Assembly: GCA_012031785.1 (NCBI GenBank)
Contig: JAAUTG010000002.1
Location: forward strand, 1 to 56,200
From: Saprospiraceae bacterium
GTDB lineage: Bacteria > Bacteroidota > Bacteroidia > Chitinophagales > Saprospiraceae
DNA: 56,200 nucleotides
Direction of reading: 5' to 3'
Numbering within the stretch: position 1 is the first letter of the stretch; every line of letters starts with the position of its first letter. Below are positions 20,643-30,005 of this stretch, piece by piece. The notes beneath the pieces are model-generated. The model had not been told where the DNA came from. It ran no database searches and saw nothing but the letters and a program-made list of their open reading frames with translations. Position numbers and translations under genes: made by a program.

Positions 20643-21368
20643 ATGACATCACAAATATTCTTTGAGGCAGAAGGTTTTTGCGTAGTAAAAAATATATTAA
20701 ACGAAGTAGAAATCGGACACTATATAGAATTGTACGATGAACTTTTGGAAACTACTAAACATCGTCCTGACATTCGCTCTGATTTGTCAGGACAAGTGAC
20801 AAAAGTGGGTACAGAAAAAATCACACAGATTATGCGTCCTTCGCTTTTAAACCCAAATTTATTAGAGATGCCTTTACATCAAAAAGCCTTGCAGTGGGCA
20901 AAACTATTGCTAGGCAGTGATATGGCGCTCGATTTTGATATGCTCATCAACAAAGCACCTCATACACAAGCACCTACACCTTGGCATCAAGACGAAGCCT
21001 ACTGGATTAATATGCCAGACAAACGAGCAGTGAGTTGTTGGGTTGCTTTAGATGAAAGCACCCAAGAAAATGGTGCGATGTGGTTTATTCCCCAATCTCA
21101 CTTGCATTCACTTCGTCAACATCAGCAGCAGGTGGAAGGAGGACCTCTAGTTTGCGAGGCGAGCGAAGCAGAAGCAGTTTGTGTGGCATTGCAATCAGGT
21201 TCTTGCTCTTTTCATCATGGCAGGACGGTGCATTACAGCAGAGGAAACTCTACCAACGGTAATCGCAGGGCTTTTATTCTCAACTTTCGGCCCGCAGCTA
21301 TGATTGAGTATGAGCGCGAAAGAGGGTTCGACCACTTGGGAAATCGTGAAGCAAGAGCGAATAAATAA
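20643..21368 (+). CDS. Phytanoyl-CoA dioxygenase (PhyH) family protein
   Basis: The 241-residue product is an Fe(II)/2-oxoglutarate-dependent oxygenase of the PhyH family. The metal triad is visible as HxD in PTPWHQDEAYW (His115, Asp117) and a distal His in HHGRTVHYSRGN (His197). An Arg for 2-oxoglutarate lies in NRRAFILNF. Family members hydroxylate varied small molecules, so the substrate cannot be assigned. It has no signal peptide and is probably cytoplasmic. The gene is intact, with an AT-rich leader. A short frameshifted ORF follows 12 bases downstream. Confidence 0.88.
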   Translation: MTSQIFFEAEGFCVVKNILNEVEIGHYIELYDELLETTKHRPDIRSDLSGQVTKVGTEKITQIMRPSLLNPNLLEMPLHQKALQWAKLLLGSDMALDFDMLINKAPHTQAPTPWHQDEAYWINMPDKRAVSCWVALDESTQENGAMWFIPQSHLHSLRQHQQQVEGGPLVCEASEAEAVCVALQSGSCSFHHGRTVHYSRGNSTNGNRRAFILNFRPAAMIEYERERGFDHLGNREARANK

Positions 21369-21380
21369 AACTAAAATATT

Positions 21381-21586
21381 ATGTTGTTCGTCTTTAGCTT
21401 TTGGTTGATGTCCGCAATTGAATTTCAAACAGGAATGGTTGGCATACAAGAAAACCACACCACCACAGTTGCCTTTTTGTAGATTATTTCTACAAAAGTG
21501 ACAAGCCTAAAGTTCTTAAAATGAACTTCAATGAACATGATTGGAGAATTTCTACCGTTAAAAAGCACGGAAGGATAGCTAAATAG
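21381..21586 (+). CDS. Possible 68-aa hypothetical protein hidden by a frameshift
   Basis: This is not in the ORF track. ATG at 21381 opens MLFVFSFWLMSAIEFQTGMV and runs to AFL then stop; adding one T to the T5 run at 21474-21478 continues as VDYFYKSDKPKVLKMNFNEH and WRISTVKKHGRIAK to a TAG at 21584-21586. The downstream half looks protein-like, and the break has the same homopolymer form as others here. No family is recognised. It would follow the PhyH gene by 12 bases, possibly in one operon. The alternative is noncoding DNA before the convergent gene. Confidence 0.35.
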
Positions 21587-21601
21587 CCACCAGTTATATC
21601 T

Positions 21602-23213
21602 TTACCGCATCAATAAAAAAGTCCCTCTGTAAGTTCGCTCTTTATCATCACTCATCAGTAATATGGTGGTGTAAATGTAAACCCCATTTGGGGCAGGCTT
21701 TCGATGCATCGTACCGTCCCAACCTATTGTACCATCCTCATCACTCATGGTATTTTTATCATAAACAACCTCACCCCAACGATCAAAAATTTGTAAGGAA
21801 AGAATAGATTTTAAATCGCTGTTAGCGTAGATGGTAAAACGGTCATTGTTGTTGTCGCCGTTAGGAGAAAAAGCGTTTGGGAAATAAGCGTAGTAATGGT
21901 CTAAATTGAGTTCTACAATACTATCACAACCATAAATAGATTGAAAATCTACTTTGTAGCTTCCTATTTCGCTAAAGCGTAATTTCCCAATTTTATACTG
22001 TTCCCCCTTAAATATTTTGGCATCCACACTCGTAAACTCATTTGGAGCTACTGTCAAGCGAATATTAACTATGCTGTCGCAGCCGTGTATCGAAGACAGA
22101 GTATCAGAATAAATCCCTTCCTGATAATACTTTTTACCATGATATTGAAATGCTTCATTAGGGCACGTAATAGCTTCCAAATCAGCGTATAATACAGGAA
22201 TTTCATGCTTAAAAATAGGGGTTAACCAGCAGGAGGTACTATTTTTTAGGACAGCTTGATACTTGCCTTCCACGCCATCCACTTGTAAAGCAGGTTGGGT
22301 TTGCCCTACTAAAGCAACACCATCTTTGTACCATTGATATGTTAAGCCTTCTTCTTTTGGAACTTGCAAAGTATAGGATGGACTACAAGGATGGTCTTGT
22401 GGCGTGATTTTGTATTCAAAATTACGGCGGTCGTCCAAGATAAGATTGTCAAAAAAATAATAAGTATCCGATATTCTAGAAGCCTCAAGTTTGGCGCAGT
22501 CAGGTCCAATAGCAATGGCATACATATCCTGAGTAGGTGTGAAAGTAACGCTATACTCTAACCATTGGTTCGTACCACTTGCCCAAACTTTACCCAACTC
22601 TACCCAGCCAGTTCCATTAGTAGGGCAACCATGTCCTGAATTGCCTTGTCCGAAAGGTAAGTTAGCACAATCAGTTGTACCAAAAAAAGTGACATTTAGG
22701 CTAGGCGAATTTTGTGGATGAGTAAAGCCAATATGGAATTTGAAGCGATAAGTAGTTCCAGCTTTTAAAGGAGAATTCAAGCAAGCCCCTGTATATTCTT
22801 TCCAGTTTGGTTCTGGATTATTACCAAACCGACCGTCTCGAAATCCAACACATGCTTGTCCGTCTGGGAAAGGAAGTGGAGGAGGTAAATTATCCCAACC
22901 CATCCAGCCACAAGTGTGAATGTAGTCGGTAGTAGCTTCCGAAGCCTGTATCCAAGTGCCTGCACAACCAAGTTGACTTCTGTTGCTTGGGCAGCAGTTT
23001 CGTTCCTCAAAAGAGGGATTTGGAATTAAAAGAAACTGGCTCTGCCACTGTGCAGCTGCAATCTGGATCATTCAAATCAATCAGCCCATCTTGGTCATCG
23101 TCCTTTCCATTTTCACAATTTTCAGTGTAAGAGATAAATCTAGTACCGTCCGAAGGCAGCATCCAAAGTGCTACTAAAAGTGCAAGGGAGTATATAAAAT
23201 GGTACAAATACAT
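21602..23213 (-). CDS. Secreted protein with gliding-type (T9SS type B) sorting domain (frameshifted)
   Basis: ORFs 23007-23213 and 21602-23071 join into about 537 aa. Adding one base to the A4 run at 23028-23031 links SCTVAEPVSF to LIPNPSFEERNCC. After a signal peptide, the segment TENCENGKDDDQDGLIDLND is a Saprospiraceae-style acidic calcium-binding-like motif. A jelly-roll-like domain of lectin type (PNPSFEE, LKAGTTYRFKFHIGF, YYFFDNLILD) follows, then a short Ig-like part and two repeats around CDSIVNIRLTV and CDSIVELNLDH. The C-terminus YYAYFPNAFSPNGDNNNDRF plus LQIFDRWGEVVYDKN is the CHU_C / type B sorting domain. The protein is expected at the cell surface. Its ligand is unknown. Confidence 0.85.
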
Positions 23214-23593
23214 ACAAATCGCTTTTTTTTAGTAAAAAAACTTACTTTTTAACAGGTTTTATGGTGGAATAACCGCAGAAACTATTGAGAAATCAAAATA
23301 CTTAATGATAATTTTTAGATTAAGCTGTATTTATAATAATTCTGTAAATATAAAATTTAAGCATAATAAATGAGAAAAATTTTTATTTTTTTTGAATAAA
23401 AAAGTATTTTTTTTTGACAAAACATAGAATTATCAGTAATCTTATCAAGTTGACTAAAGGCGATTGGATGGCGCGATGGATAGGATTACAAGAATTTTTA
23501 ACAAGTAATTGAAAATATTTTAGTAGTATTTCCTCAATTTGTCGTAATATTGAAGTTGAAAGAGCAAATCATACGAAATAAAAACTCATAGCT
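23214..23593. other. Divergent AT-rich intergenic region
   Basis: About 380 bases between the divergent type B surface protein and ilvA. It is strongly AT-rich with T and A runs. The segment ttgtcgtaatattg near 23540 weakly resembles a -33/-7 arrangement for ilvA, but it does not match TAnnTTTG. No gene is seen. Confidence 0.4.
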
Positions 23594-24919
23594 TTGGAAC
23601 ATAAACTTCTCGAAAATAAAGTCATAAATGGAATAGCAAAAGATACGTATTTGCAAGAGGAGCAAGCGCGTTACTACCCTATTTCTGTGGAAAATATTTA
23701 CAGGGCAAAAATTAGGTTAAGCGGCATAGCAGAGCATACGCCTTTAATGCTCAACGCCAGCTTGAGCGAGCAGTACGAATGTAATGTGTATTTAAAACGC
23801 GAGGATTTACAGGTAGTACGCTCTTACAAAATTAGAGGCGCGTACAATAAAATGGCAACTATGCCGCGCAGCCTTTTGGAAAAGGGTATTGTTTGTGCAA
23901 GTGCCGGTAATCATGCGCAAGGTGTAGCTTTTGCTTGTTTTAAAATGGGGGTGAAAGGGAAAATTTTTATGCCTACGGTAGCTCCAAGCCAAAAAATCAA
24001 TAAAGTAAAGCTATTTGGAAAGGATCAAGTAGAAGTCGTGCTGGTGGGAGACACTTACGATGATGCTTATTCAGAAGCCATTAAAGACGCAGAGGAAAAC
24101 GGAAAAACCTTTATTCATCCCTTTAATGACGAACGCACGATAGAAGGGCAAGGTGTGGTGGGATTAGAAATACTGGAAGATATTACTGTCCCCATAGACT
24201 ATTTATTCGCACCAATTGGTGGTGGTGGTTTAATCAGCGGTGTAGGTAGTTTTTTCAGGCAAATGAGTCCTGAAACAAAGATAATTGGGGTTGAGCCGCT
24301 TGGCGCACCTTCTATGAAAGAATCCTTTAAACAGGGAAAGGTAGTAAAGTTGCAAAATATTGACCCTTTTGTGGATGGTGCAGCCGTACAGAAAGTGGGA
24401 GATAAAAATTTTCGTATTTGTCAAGAAGTAGTTGACGAAATTACTCTTGTGCCAGAAGGCAAAATTTGTACTACTATTCTTCAGCTTTACAACGAAGAAG
24501 GTATTGTCGTGGAACCTGCGGGTGCTTTGTCTATTGCAGTGTTGGATTTTTACAGGGATAGAATTGTAGGTAAAAACGTGGTGTGCATCATTAGTGGTGG
24601 TAATAACGACATCACGCGCACAGAGGAAATAAAGGAGCGTTCTTTACTATACGAAGGCTTGAAGCACTATTTTATCATCAGATTTCCTCAAAGACCAGGC
24701 GCTTTGAAGGAATTTTTGAATAACGTACTCGGTCCGAATGACGACATTACTCGGTTTGAGTACGATAAAAAAAATAGCAAAGGGGCAGGGGCAAGTTTAG
24801 TGGGTATTGAGGTGAAGCAAAAAGAAGATTATCAACTGCTCCTACAACGAATGAAGGAGCATGGTGTTGATTTTGAGGAACTGAACAATAGCCCTATGCT
24901 TTTTGACTGGTTTGTGTAA
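23594..24919 (+). CDS. ilvA: Threonine ammonia-lyase (threonine dehydratase)
   Basis: This 441-residue enzyme deaminates threonine to 2-oxobutanoate, the first step of isoleucine synthesis. The PLP lysine is in VVRSYKIRGAYNKM (Lys79), the phosphate loop is IGGGGLISGVGSFF, and the serine/glycine turn VCIISGGNNDITR is present. The C-terminal single ACT-like regulatory domain (YFIIRFPQRPGALKEFLNNV) gives isoleucine feedback control in the short-form enzymes. The track start is TTG, with no in-frame ATG before the catalytic domain and a stop just upstream, so TTG is the likely start unless the N-terminus has an indel. It ends 5 bases from the convergent OmpA gene. Confidence 0.92.
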   Translation: MEHKLLENKVINGIAKDTYLQEEQARYYPISVENIYRAKIRLSGIAEHTPLMLNASLSEQYECNVYLKREDLQVVRSYKIRGAYNKMATMPRSLLEKGIVCASAGNHAQGVAFACFKMGVKGKIFMPTVAPSQKINKVKLFGKDQVEVVLVGDTYDDAYSEAIKDAEENGKTFIHPFNDERTIEGQGVVGLEILEDITVPIDYLFAPIGGGGLISGVGSFFRQMSPETKIIGVEPLGAPSMKESFKQGKVVKLQNIDPFVDGAAVQKVGDKNFRICQEVVDEITLVPEGKICTTILQLYNEEGIVVEPAGALSIAVLDFYRDRIVGKNVVCIISGGNNDITRTEEIKERSLLYEGLKHYFIIRFPQRPGALKEFLNNVLGPNDDITRFEYDKKNSKGAGASLVGIEVKQKEDYQLLLQRMKEHGVDFEELNNSPMLFDWFV

Positions 24920-24924
24920 AAATA

Positions 24925-25996
24925 TTATCTGTCGAGTATTAAAAACTCTACGCGGCGATTCAGTTGCCTGCCTGTTTCAGTTTCGTTGTCTCCGATTGGT
25001 TGGGTTTCTCCTAACCCTACGCATCGAAGACGACTGGAAGCAATACCGCGCTCGGTAAGATAATTCATTACTGCGCTGGCGCGTTGTTGGGAGAGATTGA
25101 GGTTGTAATCGTGTTCACCAGTTGCATCTGTGTGACCTCGAATTTCAAGTTGCATGGTCGGATACTGCGCCAGAATTGTGATTAGTTCTTTCAATTGTGT
25201 GGCAGACTTTGGTAAAATAACTGCCTTATCCCAATCGAAGTACACACGATCCAACTGAATGGTATTCCCAACTTCTAAATCCAAGTTTTTCAAGTCATTG
25301 GGTTTAGGATTTAGCATTCTAACTGTCACATCGTCCACCATGTAATAAGAATAATCCAAATCAGTAGGTTCGCGTTTGGCTTCAGTAAATTCATCCATAT
25401 TGAAATTACCAATAATCATGTAATTACAATTACAACTGGCTACAAATCTTCCTGCCACGCGCACCCATTCATTGGTTGGTACATCTACTACTGTTTTGAG
25501 TTGAAATTCTGGGCGTTTCCAAATTGCTTCCTCGCCATCGCCACCTGCTAAAGGTTCATCCGAAAAATAGATGCCAAAATTATTTACTTTTACAGAAGTT
25601 ACAATCGGGTTTACCCAATATTCGATATAATATTCTTCTCCAAGAACTAAAGGAGCTTTTTAGTTTGGTTTGTAAGTATTCCTTACAGTGCATGGTGTTA
25701 GCGCAGCCATACGTTTTAATACCCACCATGTACTTCCCCGAACGCGGCGCATGATTTTTTACGTCCACATTTGGACGTTTGAAGAACGATCCCATATTCC
25801 CCACAAAAAACAAATCTGGTGAACCTCCATTGGGTGAAGTCCAGTCATAAATGTTGTCATGAAATTCATGCTCATTGGATGACCAGTTTCTAGGTATTTT
25901 TTTAGCACGCTCAAAACCAGGATTAGAAACCAAATTTTGTGAGTTCGCGCAAAAACAAGATAGTAGCAATAAGCTATAAAGCAATACTTTTTTCAT
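24925..25996 (-). CDS. OmpA-family outer-membrane protein (frameshifted)
   Basis: ORFs 25580-26029 and 24925-25464, plus the unlisted stretch between them, form one protein of about 357 aa. Removing one base from the T5 run at 25657-25661 joins EYLQTKLK to APLVLGEEYYIEYWVNPIV. The start at 25996 gives a signal peptide MKKVLLYSLLLLSCFCANSQ. The middle resembles a carbohydrate-binding beta-sandwich (NLVSNPGFE, WVRVAGRFVA, YYMVDDVTV). The C-terminal OmpA domain (VYFDWDKAVILPKSATQL, LEIRGHTDATGEHDYN, LSQQRASAVMNYLTERGI, NRRVEFLIL) binds peptidoglycan. The lipid or glycan bound by the middle domain is unknown. Confidence 0.87.
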
Positions 25997-26226
25997 AGTA
26001 TGTTTCGGTTTTTGATGCCATTTTACCAATCTTAAAACATCAACTAAATAAATTTGATCCTGTTCACCAGTTCTCCTATTCCTAATAAACGTAGAAGTGA
26101 TGATGGCGTAACATCTTTTTAAAAAAAATATTTAGTTTGTAAAACTATTAATTAAAATAGCTGTATTACTATTTATTATAGCTTTACTATTATAAAATAA
26201 TGCACTAATATTAAACATTTATCTCC

Positions 26227-26764
26227 ATGATGAACAGCAATGAATTTATCTGTCAGTTCAATACTTTTCGAGGTGTGCTAAAAGCAACTGCCATGCGTTT
26301 AATTAATAATTCACGATGAAGCGGAAGACTTAGTACAAGAAACTGCCTACAAAGCTTACAAATACTTGAGATTATATCAACAAGATACTAATTTTGTGGC
26401 TTGGCTTTTAACCATTCAGAGAAATATTTTTATCAATAATTATCGAAGAAGCCGAAAGCGACAGCATATTTTTGAACACGCTGTTGACAATCATTTAATT
26501 GGTTCACAAGACCGAACTGTGAATAATGAAGGGGAATCTACAGTTACCATGCAGGAGCTAGATGCGTCTGTAGATCAATTGAGTGAGGACTTCAAAATAC
26601 CATTCCTGATGAGTTATCGGGGGTATAAGTACCATGAAATAGCAGAGGTGCTGGACCTTCCGCTCGGTACAGTGAAAAGTCGTATCTTCTTTGCACGGAA
26701 ACAATTGCAAAAAACGTTACGAAATAAGTTTGAAGCATCTAATTTTTCTGAATTTCTGAACTAA
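26227..26764 (+). CDS. ECF-type sigma-70 factor (frameshifted)
   Basis: The track shows only the C-terminal part from 26366. An ATG at 26227 opens MMNSNEFICQFNTFRGVLKA and, after removing one T near 26320, continues as HDEAEDLVQETAYKAYKYLR into the track frame, giving about 179 aa. Region 2 is HDEAEDLVQETAYKAYKYLR, with the DNA-melting helix around AWLLTIQRNIFINNYRRS. Region 4 is MSYRGYKYHEIAEVLDLPLG plus TVKSRIFFARKQLQKTL. No anti-sigma gene is adjacent; instead a TetR regulator follows after 10 bases. Target promoters cannot be inferred. Confidence 0.85.
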
Positions 26765-26774
26765 TACTATTGAT

Positions 26775-27491
26775 ATGGGAGTTTCCATTAAATTAACTAT
26801 CAACGAAAATCTGTTTGTACGTGATCCAGTGAGTACCAAAATTGGTCAAGGTATTCTGAGGGACAGTATTTTACTGATTGATGAAATCGGATTTGAGCAA
26901 TTCACTTTCAAAAAAATTAGCTAAAAAAACGGGGACTACCGAAGCCACCGTGTATCGCTACTTTGACAACAAACAGAACCTGCTCATCTATCTTATTAAT
27001 TGGTATTGGGAGTGGATGAACTTCCTAATTGATTATCATTGTATTAATATAAAAAATCCGAAGAAAAAATTGAGCACTGCGATTGCTTGTATCGTCAACA
27101 CCGCACGGCGCGATGCCTCCATCGAATTTGTAGATGAGGATGTGTTGCATAAGATTATCATTACGGAAGGAACTAAAGCCTATCATAATAAAGCAGTGGA
27201 CGAACAAAATAGACAAGGTTATTTTAAATCTTATAAATTACTTTGTCAAAAATTGCAGATATTATTTTAGAGATTAAACCAGATTTCAAATATCCTAGAG
27301 CTTTAGCTACCAACACAATAGAAATGGCACAAAACAATATCTATTGTGCTATTCATTTACCTAGGCTAACGGATGTTAATGTTAAAAATGATGACTACAG
27401 CGAAGTGACCACTTTAGTAGAATACTTTGTATTTCAAGTGCTCGGAGAATTTAAAGTTGATTTTCATCAAAATGGGGTAAAACAAAATTAA
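26775..27491 (+). CDS. TetR/AcrR family regulator (two frameshifts)
   Basis: Three fragments merge into about 239 aa from the ATG at 26775. The first frame holds LRDSILLIDEIGFEQFTFKK; removing one A from the A7 run at 26910-26916 joins KLAKKTGTTEATVYRYFDNK, the helix-turn-helix. Adding one A to the A5 run at 27248-27252 joins LLCQK to IADIILEIKPDFKYPRALA, the ligand-binding domain tail. The two breaks cancel, so overall length is kept. TetR proteins usually repress nearby genes in response to a small ligand. It starts 10 bases after the sigma factor, so the two are probably co-transcribed. The ligand is unknown. Confidence 0.82.
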
Positions 27492-27493
27492 TT

Positions 27494-27533
27494 TTTTTAC
27501 AGATTTTGTAATTAATTACAAAATCTGTAAAAA
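27494..27533. terminator. 40-bp perfect palindrome, bidirectional terminator
   Basis: tttttacagattttgtaatt and its exact reverse complement meet without a loop, a 40-bp palindrome with T and A runs at the ends. It lies just after the TetR stop (27491) and before the convergent SpoIIM-like gene end (27578), so it can terminate transcription from both sides. Confidence 0.75.
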
Positions 27534-27577
27534 GTATTTATAGTTACAGTAACGCTCAAAATTTTAGTCGCGATTAC

Positions 27578-29406
27578 CTACAAAGCCTCTTGTTCGATGC
27601 CTCGAATACGTTTGGTATTTCCAATTTGTTCAATTTTTTGAAGCAGTTGAATCGCTTCTTTGGCTTCTAAGCAAGAATAATAAAGTACAACGTTCGACAA
27701 AATAAATAATAAAAAAACAAAGTAAACGACCGTCATTGTAATAAAAGTCAGTATCAGAGTACTCGCATTTTCAAGTGCTTCTCCTTCAAAAGGTAACACC
27801 CAAGTAAGTTTTTCAAAAAAAGATTAATCACAATTGTATCTAAAACATTGAAAATATGAATCCAATTAGGGATAAGGCAAGGAACAAACCTACCATTTTC
27901 CCATATTGCTTTTTCAAAAGTTGAAAAGTTTCACCTAATGTTTTAAATACGCTGCCTGTTTCTTGATACGAAGTAACTGCCCAAAGGAGTACGATAGGAC
28001 CTAAAAAAGGCACTAATATATAAGAAAAGGCTTCTGTGAAAGCAATCATACTATACCAAACTGCAACTACTACGGCTAATTTCAAGACCCCCAGCCCATG
28101 AGCTTGCACAGGCGGATGAATATGTAAAAAAGTTAAATAAGTAAGTAATATCACTGGAATCATAACCACTAAAGCCATCCAAGGAATATCATTAATAAAA
28201 AACTGATAAAACACGGAAAAGGTACCAAACACGTTGGCTGGAAAGAGGAACGTGATAGAAAAATTTTCAGTCAGCAAAAAAGCTGCCGTAGTATAAGTTG
28301 CTGCACTAATAAGCACTAATAAAAGCCAATGTGTAATGTTCTTGCGAAACAACAAAAAAGTATCCCCAATAATATCGCTATCTGTTTTAATTTTTAACCA
28401 CTCTACGGATAAACTTTTATCTGCTACTAATTTTCCCACACTGTTGGGTGTAAAGCCATATTTTTGCACGTAAAGTCTAGGATAAATCACAAAATAACTG
28501 ATTACAAAAACCAAACAAATAAGAATAAAGCATCCTCGAATCAAGTCTGGGGTTTCTGTTTGGCGCGTCAAAAAGCCTTCAAAAAAAGCAGCTAGTATAA
28601 TAATAGGTACTATTCCCATCATAATCTTTAACCCCCTACGCGCAGACTGCTGAAATGATTTGAGCCTGGAGTAAGTGCTAGGGAATACAATTCCTTTACC
28701 AATAGCTATACCTGCCGCTCCAGCAATAATAATTGCCGAAATTTCTAGCGTACCATGTATCCAAATGGTTAGAAAAGATTCTACAAACACCCCTTCCTTG
28801 ATGAAGAAAAATTGAAAAGCCCCCACCATGATACCATTGCTAATCAAAACGATGAAAGTTCCTAATGTGTAAAACACCCCCATGACAAAAGTTAGAAAGG
28901 CGACTGTCAAATTGTTAACCGCAATCCCTAAGGACATGGACAACTCTCCTCTTTGTTTATAGACGCGCATCGGGTCTCCAGACCTGATATTCTCACGGGT
29001 CATTTCTGTATAATCATTTCCTAGAATTACTTCTAAAAAGTTCTCATCCATTGCACAAGAGAGCATCCCAATTGCCATAGATACCGCAAAGACTAAAAAA
29101 GAAACCAATAACTCACTTCGCGCATCATACATCACACGTGGCATATCCTCCGTCCAAAAAGTCAATAATTTGCGTTTACTAGATTTCCTTTTTTTTATAG
29201 ACATCTGTAAAGATTTGTTGCGCCACTCCGTTCAGATAGACACGCACCGAACGGTTGGGATAAAAAGTACGTGCAAAAGACAAATCATCTAAAATATGCA
29301 CAAAAAGGTTATAAAGCTTCTCGGGAGTTTTGTAAGGACTTTTCAAAATGGTTTCAAAAGATTGCCATTTATCCTTCATTTGTTCTATAAATCTGGTCTC
29401 ACGCAT
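27578..29406 (-). CDS. SpoIIM/DUF95-like multi-pass membrane protein (three frameshifts)
   Basis: Three ORFs (29179-29427, 27840-29204, 27578-27799) merge into about 609 aa. The conserved start MRETRFIEQMKDKWQSFE (29406) leads to DDLSFARTFYPNRSVRVYLN, then one extra T in the T8 run at 29189-29196 breaks into KRKSSKRKLLTFWTEDMPRV. The stage II sporulation protein M-like membrane domain (RSELLVSFLVFAVSMAIG, IWIHGTLEISAIIIAGAAG) is followed by a second membrane block of at least six helices. Breaks near 27843 and 27818 extend the tail to EQLGNTKRIRG-type residues ending at 27578. This is not a sporulation gene here. Family members are common in Bacteroidota; their role is unknown. Confidence 0.8.
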
Positions 29407-30005
29407 AAGGTCAAAATTTGTCAACAAATCAATTAGTGTGCCTTTAGCACTTATATTTCTATGCCTTAAATATCTTCATCACGAAATTACTACGCTTTAT
29501 TCAAAATTACAACACTAAATCACAGAAAGAGACAAATGGGATATCACTAATTGCTACAAAAGCGAAGTATTTTAGCGACTTTACGTCTTTCAGTAGCGCA
29601 TCTATGCTCCTAGCCCAACAACTAACCAAACGTTGAAATAAAAAATCTATTCACGACTTCTGATATTTTTCTGATTCTACGTCTTAATAGCAAATGCCAA
29701 ATGAAAATATTTTTGTTTTTAACAAATTTTGTAGCTCAACCGCTAAATTAAACCTAGTACCCAATAGTTTATTCGGTTATAATTTCAAAGCTACAAAAAT
29801 AGTCAAGTAACCTAAATCTTTTTAAAAAGCAGACAACTCAGTAGAGTCAGCGAACTGTACAACATTTCAGCCATAGCAATAACTTACCTAAATCATGTTT
29901 TTACAGGCATATACTTAGTGCTGATAGATACAGCTAAGCCCATATTCTTGTGAAAAGCAGCGACTAACATTTTTTTATTTTTTACTACTTAAAAATTAAC
30001 AACTA
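29407..30005. other. Divergent intergenic region, about 600 bases
   Basis: This lies between the divergent SpoIIM-like gene and the repeat protein. It has no convincing frame, and I see no TAnnTTTG box. It includes atagcaaatgccaaatg near 29690, similar to the short dispersed word discussed in the findings. The first 21 bases could belong to the SpoIIM-like gene if it starts at 29427. Confidence 0.4.

Noticed and set aside
21475-21497. Hairpin ttttgtaga/tctacaaaa behind the PhyH gene
   Set aside because: It was first taken as a terminator, but it falls inside the hidden 68-aa frame (FVDYFYK), so I do not call it as a terminator.
26227-27491. Programmed frameshifting as the cause of breaks in the sigma and TetR genes
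   Set aside because: The breaks are in plain A or T runs like those in dozens of other genes here, and one TetR break adds while the other removes a base; error is simpler.
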